Shown piece by piece: positions 4,639-5,311 of a stretch of DNA of 5,311 bases. Source of the stretch: Bacillota bacterium (lineage in GTDB: Bacteria; Bacillota; Clostridia; DSM-8532); assembly GCA_023426765.1 (NCBI GenBank), contig JAEZBW010000207.1:1-5311 (forward strand). The letters are read 5' to 3'. Under the pieces are notes generated by a model. It saw only the letters and a program-made list of their open reading frames with translations, was not told the origin of the DNA and did no database searches. The position numbers and the translations under genes are program-made. Within the stretch, counting starts at the first letter, position 1, and each line of letters opens with the position of its first letter.

Positions 4639-5311
4639 TTATTTTTTCTGTTTGTTGAACTTTTCGCGGTACTCAATAAACCATTGCTGGTTAGCGAAGG
4701 TACTGGTGGCAGCATCCAGGTGGCTCGCATCTCCTTCAAGCTCTATCCGGAAACAGTCGTTCTCCAGGGATACCATGGTCACCGCTGTATTATCACACCA
4801 TGAAACCTTAACAATGTCTTCAAGCGGCCATCCCTTAAACCAGCACATCAATGCCCGGATAGCCGTTCCGTGGGTAACGATGCAGACATTCTTTCCGTTT
4901 TCCTTCCGAAGGATATCAGCCACAGCCGTCACTACCCTCTTTTGAAAGCACTCCATGCTTTCACCCTCGGGCATTTGATGCAGATGGGGCTTTGTTTCCC
5001 AGATATCATATTCTTCAGGGTATTTTTCAACCAGCGCATCCCAGCCCATGCCTTCCCATAAACCGCCATTGATCTCTTTCAGGTCGTCACGGGGGATGAT
5101 GGGCAGGTTCTTCATTCGTGCAATGTACCCGGCTGTTTCCATCGTGCGTTTCAAAACGCTGCTGTATATCACGTCCACAGGGGTGTCCTTCAGCTTTTCT
5201 GCGACCTGCTGTGCCTGAAGTATGCCTCTGTCTGTGATGCTTTCGTCGGTCCAGCCGTGGAATTCCCTGATTCTGTTGCCGACAGCCTCTGCATGGCGGA
5301 CAATGATAAGT
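4639..5311 (-). CDS. Histidine phosphatase family protein (phosphoglycerate mutase superfamily), 5' end cut by window
   Basis: The reading frame stays open to the right edge, giving 223 visible residues beginning LIIVRHAEAVGN. Only a few N-terminal residues are likely missing, since the family usually starts with a short MxxLxxVRH. The catalytic residues of the superfamily are present: Arg5 and phospho-accepting His6 in VRHAE, Arg55 in SSVLKRTMETA, Glu79 in LKEINGGLWEGM, and His147 in VTHGTAIRAL. The protein is cytoplasmic, with no membrane segment. Length fits GpmB/CobC/PhoE-type small phosphatases, about 200-230. The substrate cannot be told from sequence; such proteins act on phosphosugars, nucleotides, alpha-ribazole phosphate or other phosphomonoesters. 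The GTG at 5178 is not the start, because it would discard the catalytic RH motif. The PRTase-like gene lies 183 bases downstream on the same strand. Confidence 0.92.
   Translation of the reverse strand, partial: LIIVRHAEAVGNRIREFHGWTDESITDRGILQAQQVAEKLKDTPVDVIYSSVLKRTMETAGYIARMKNLPIIPRDDLKEINGGLWEGMGWDALVEKYPEEYDIWETKPHLHQMPEGESMECFQKRVVTAVADILRKENGKNVCIVTHGTAIRALMCWFKGWPLEDIVKVSWCDNTAVTMVSLENDCFRIELEGDASHLDAATSTFANQQWFIEYREKFNKQKK

Noticed and set aside
4639..5178. Histidine phosphatase starting at GTG 5178
   Set aside because: The same frame continues to the window edge and includes the catalytic VRHAE motif, so the gene is longer and only its extreme 5' end is missing.
5290..5311. RHA instead of RHG in the phosphatase as a sign of lost activity
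   Set aside because: RHA is a frequent functional variant in this superfamily, and all other catalytic residues are present.

Overview
The window looks like ordinary chromosomal DNA of a low-to-moderate GC Firmicute, most likely one of the Clostridia. The reasons are strong AGGAGG-type ribosome binding sites, sigma-A-like promoters, tRNA genes that encode their own CCA ends, and a YmaF-family protein. I cannot name a genus. I found no CRISPR array, phage module or recognisable defence or biosynthetic system, so I see no clear previously undescribed system. The less ordinary parts are a PRTase-family protein with a changed PRPP loop, a small protein with six regularly spaced HxH motifs, and a few intergenic structures.

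Positions 1-440 hold the decayed 3' end of an IS4/IS1634-like transposase gene on the + strand. Next comes a tRNA cluster on the - strand, transcribed in the order His(GTG), Gln(TTG), Lys(TTT). It has a textbook promoter at 914-942 and a strong intrinsic terminator at 491-527. An intergenic stretch of nearly 400 bases follows (852-1237). It carries that promoter, a second candidate promoter on the - strand, and the control region of the next + strand gene, a YmaF-family protein (1238-1582) that ends at a small hairpin.

From 1694 to the right edge are four genes. They are an RsmF-like RNA cytosine-5 methyltransferase (-), a stand-alone RsbW-like ATP-binding protein (+), an orotate phosphoribosyltransferase-like protein (-), and a histidine phosphatase of the phosphoglycerate mutase superfamily (-) whose 5' end is cut by the window. 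The methyltransferase and the ATPase are divergent, sharing 114 bases of control region. The ATPase and the PRTase-like gene converge with five bases between their stop codons. The PRTase-like gene lies downstream of the phosphatase on the same strand, 183 bases away, across a GC-rich island of GCGC palindromes.

The genes do not form one pathway. The tRNA cluster and the rRNA/tRNA methyltransferase both belong to translation. The other genes look like individually conserved housekeeping or accessory functions. Only the phosphatase and the PRTase-like gene share strand and order in a way that would allow co-transcription.
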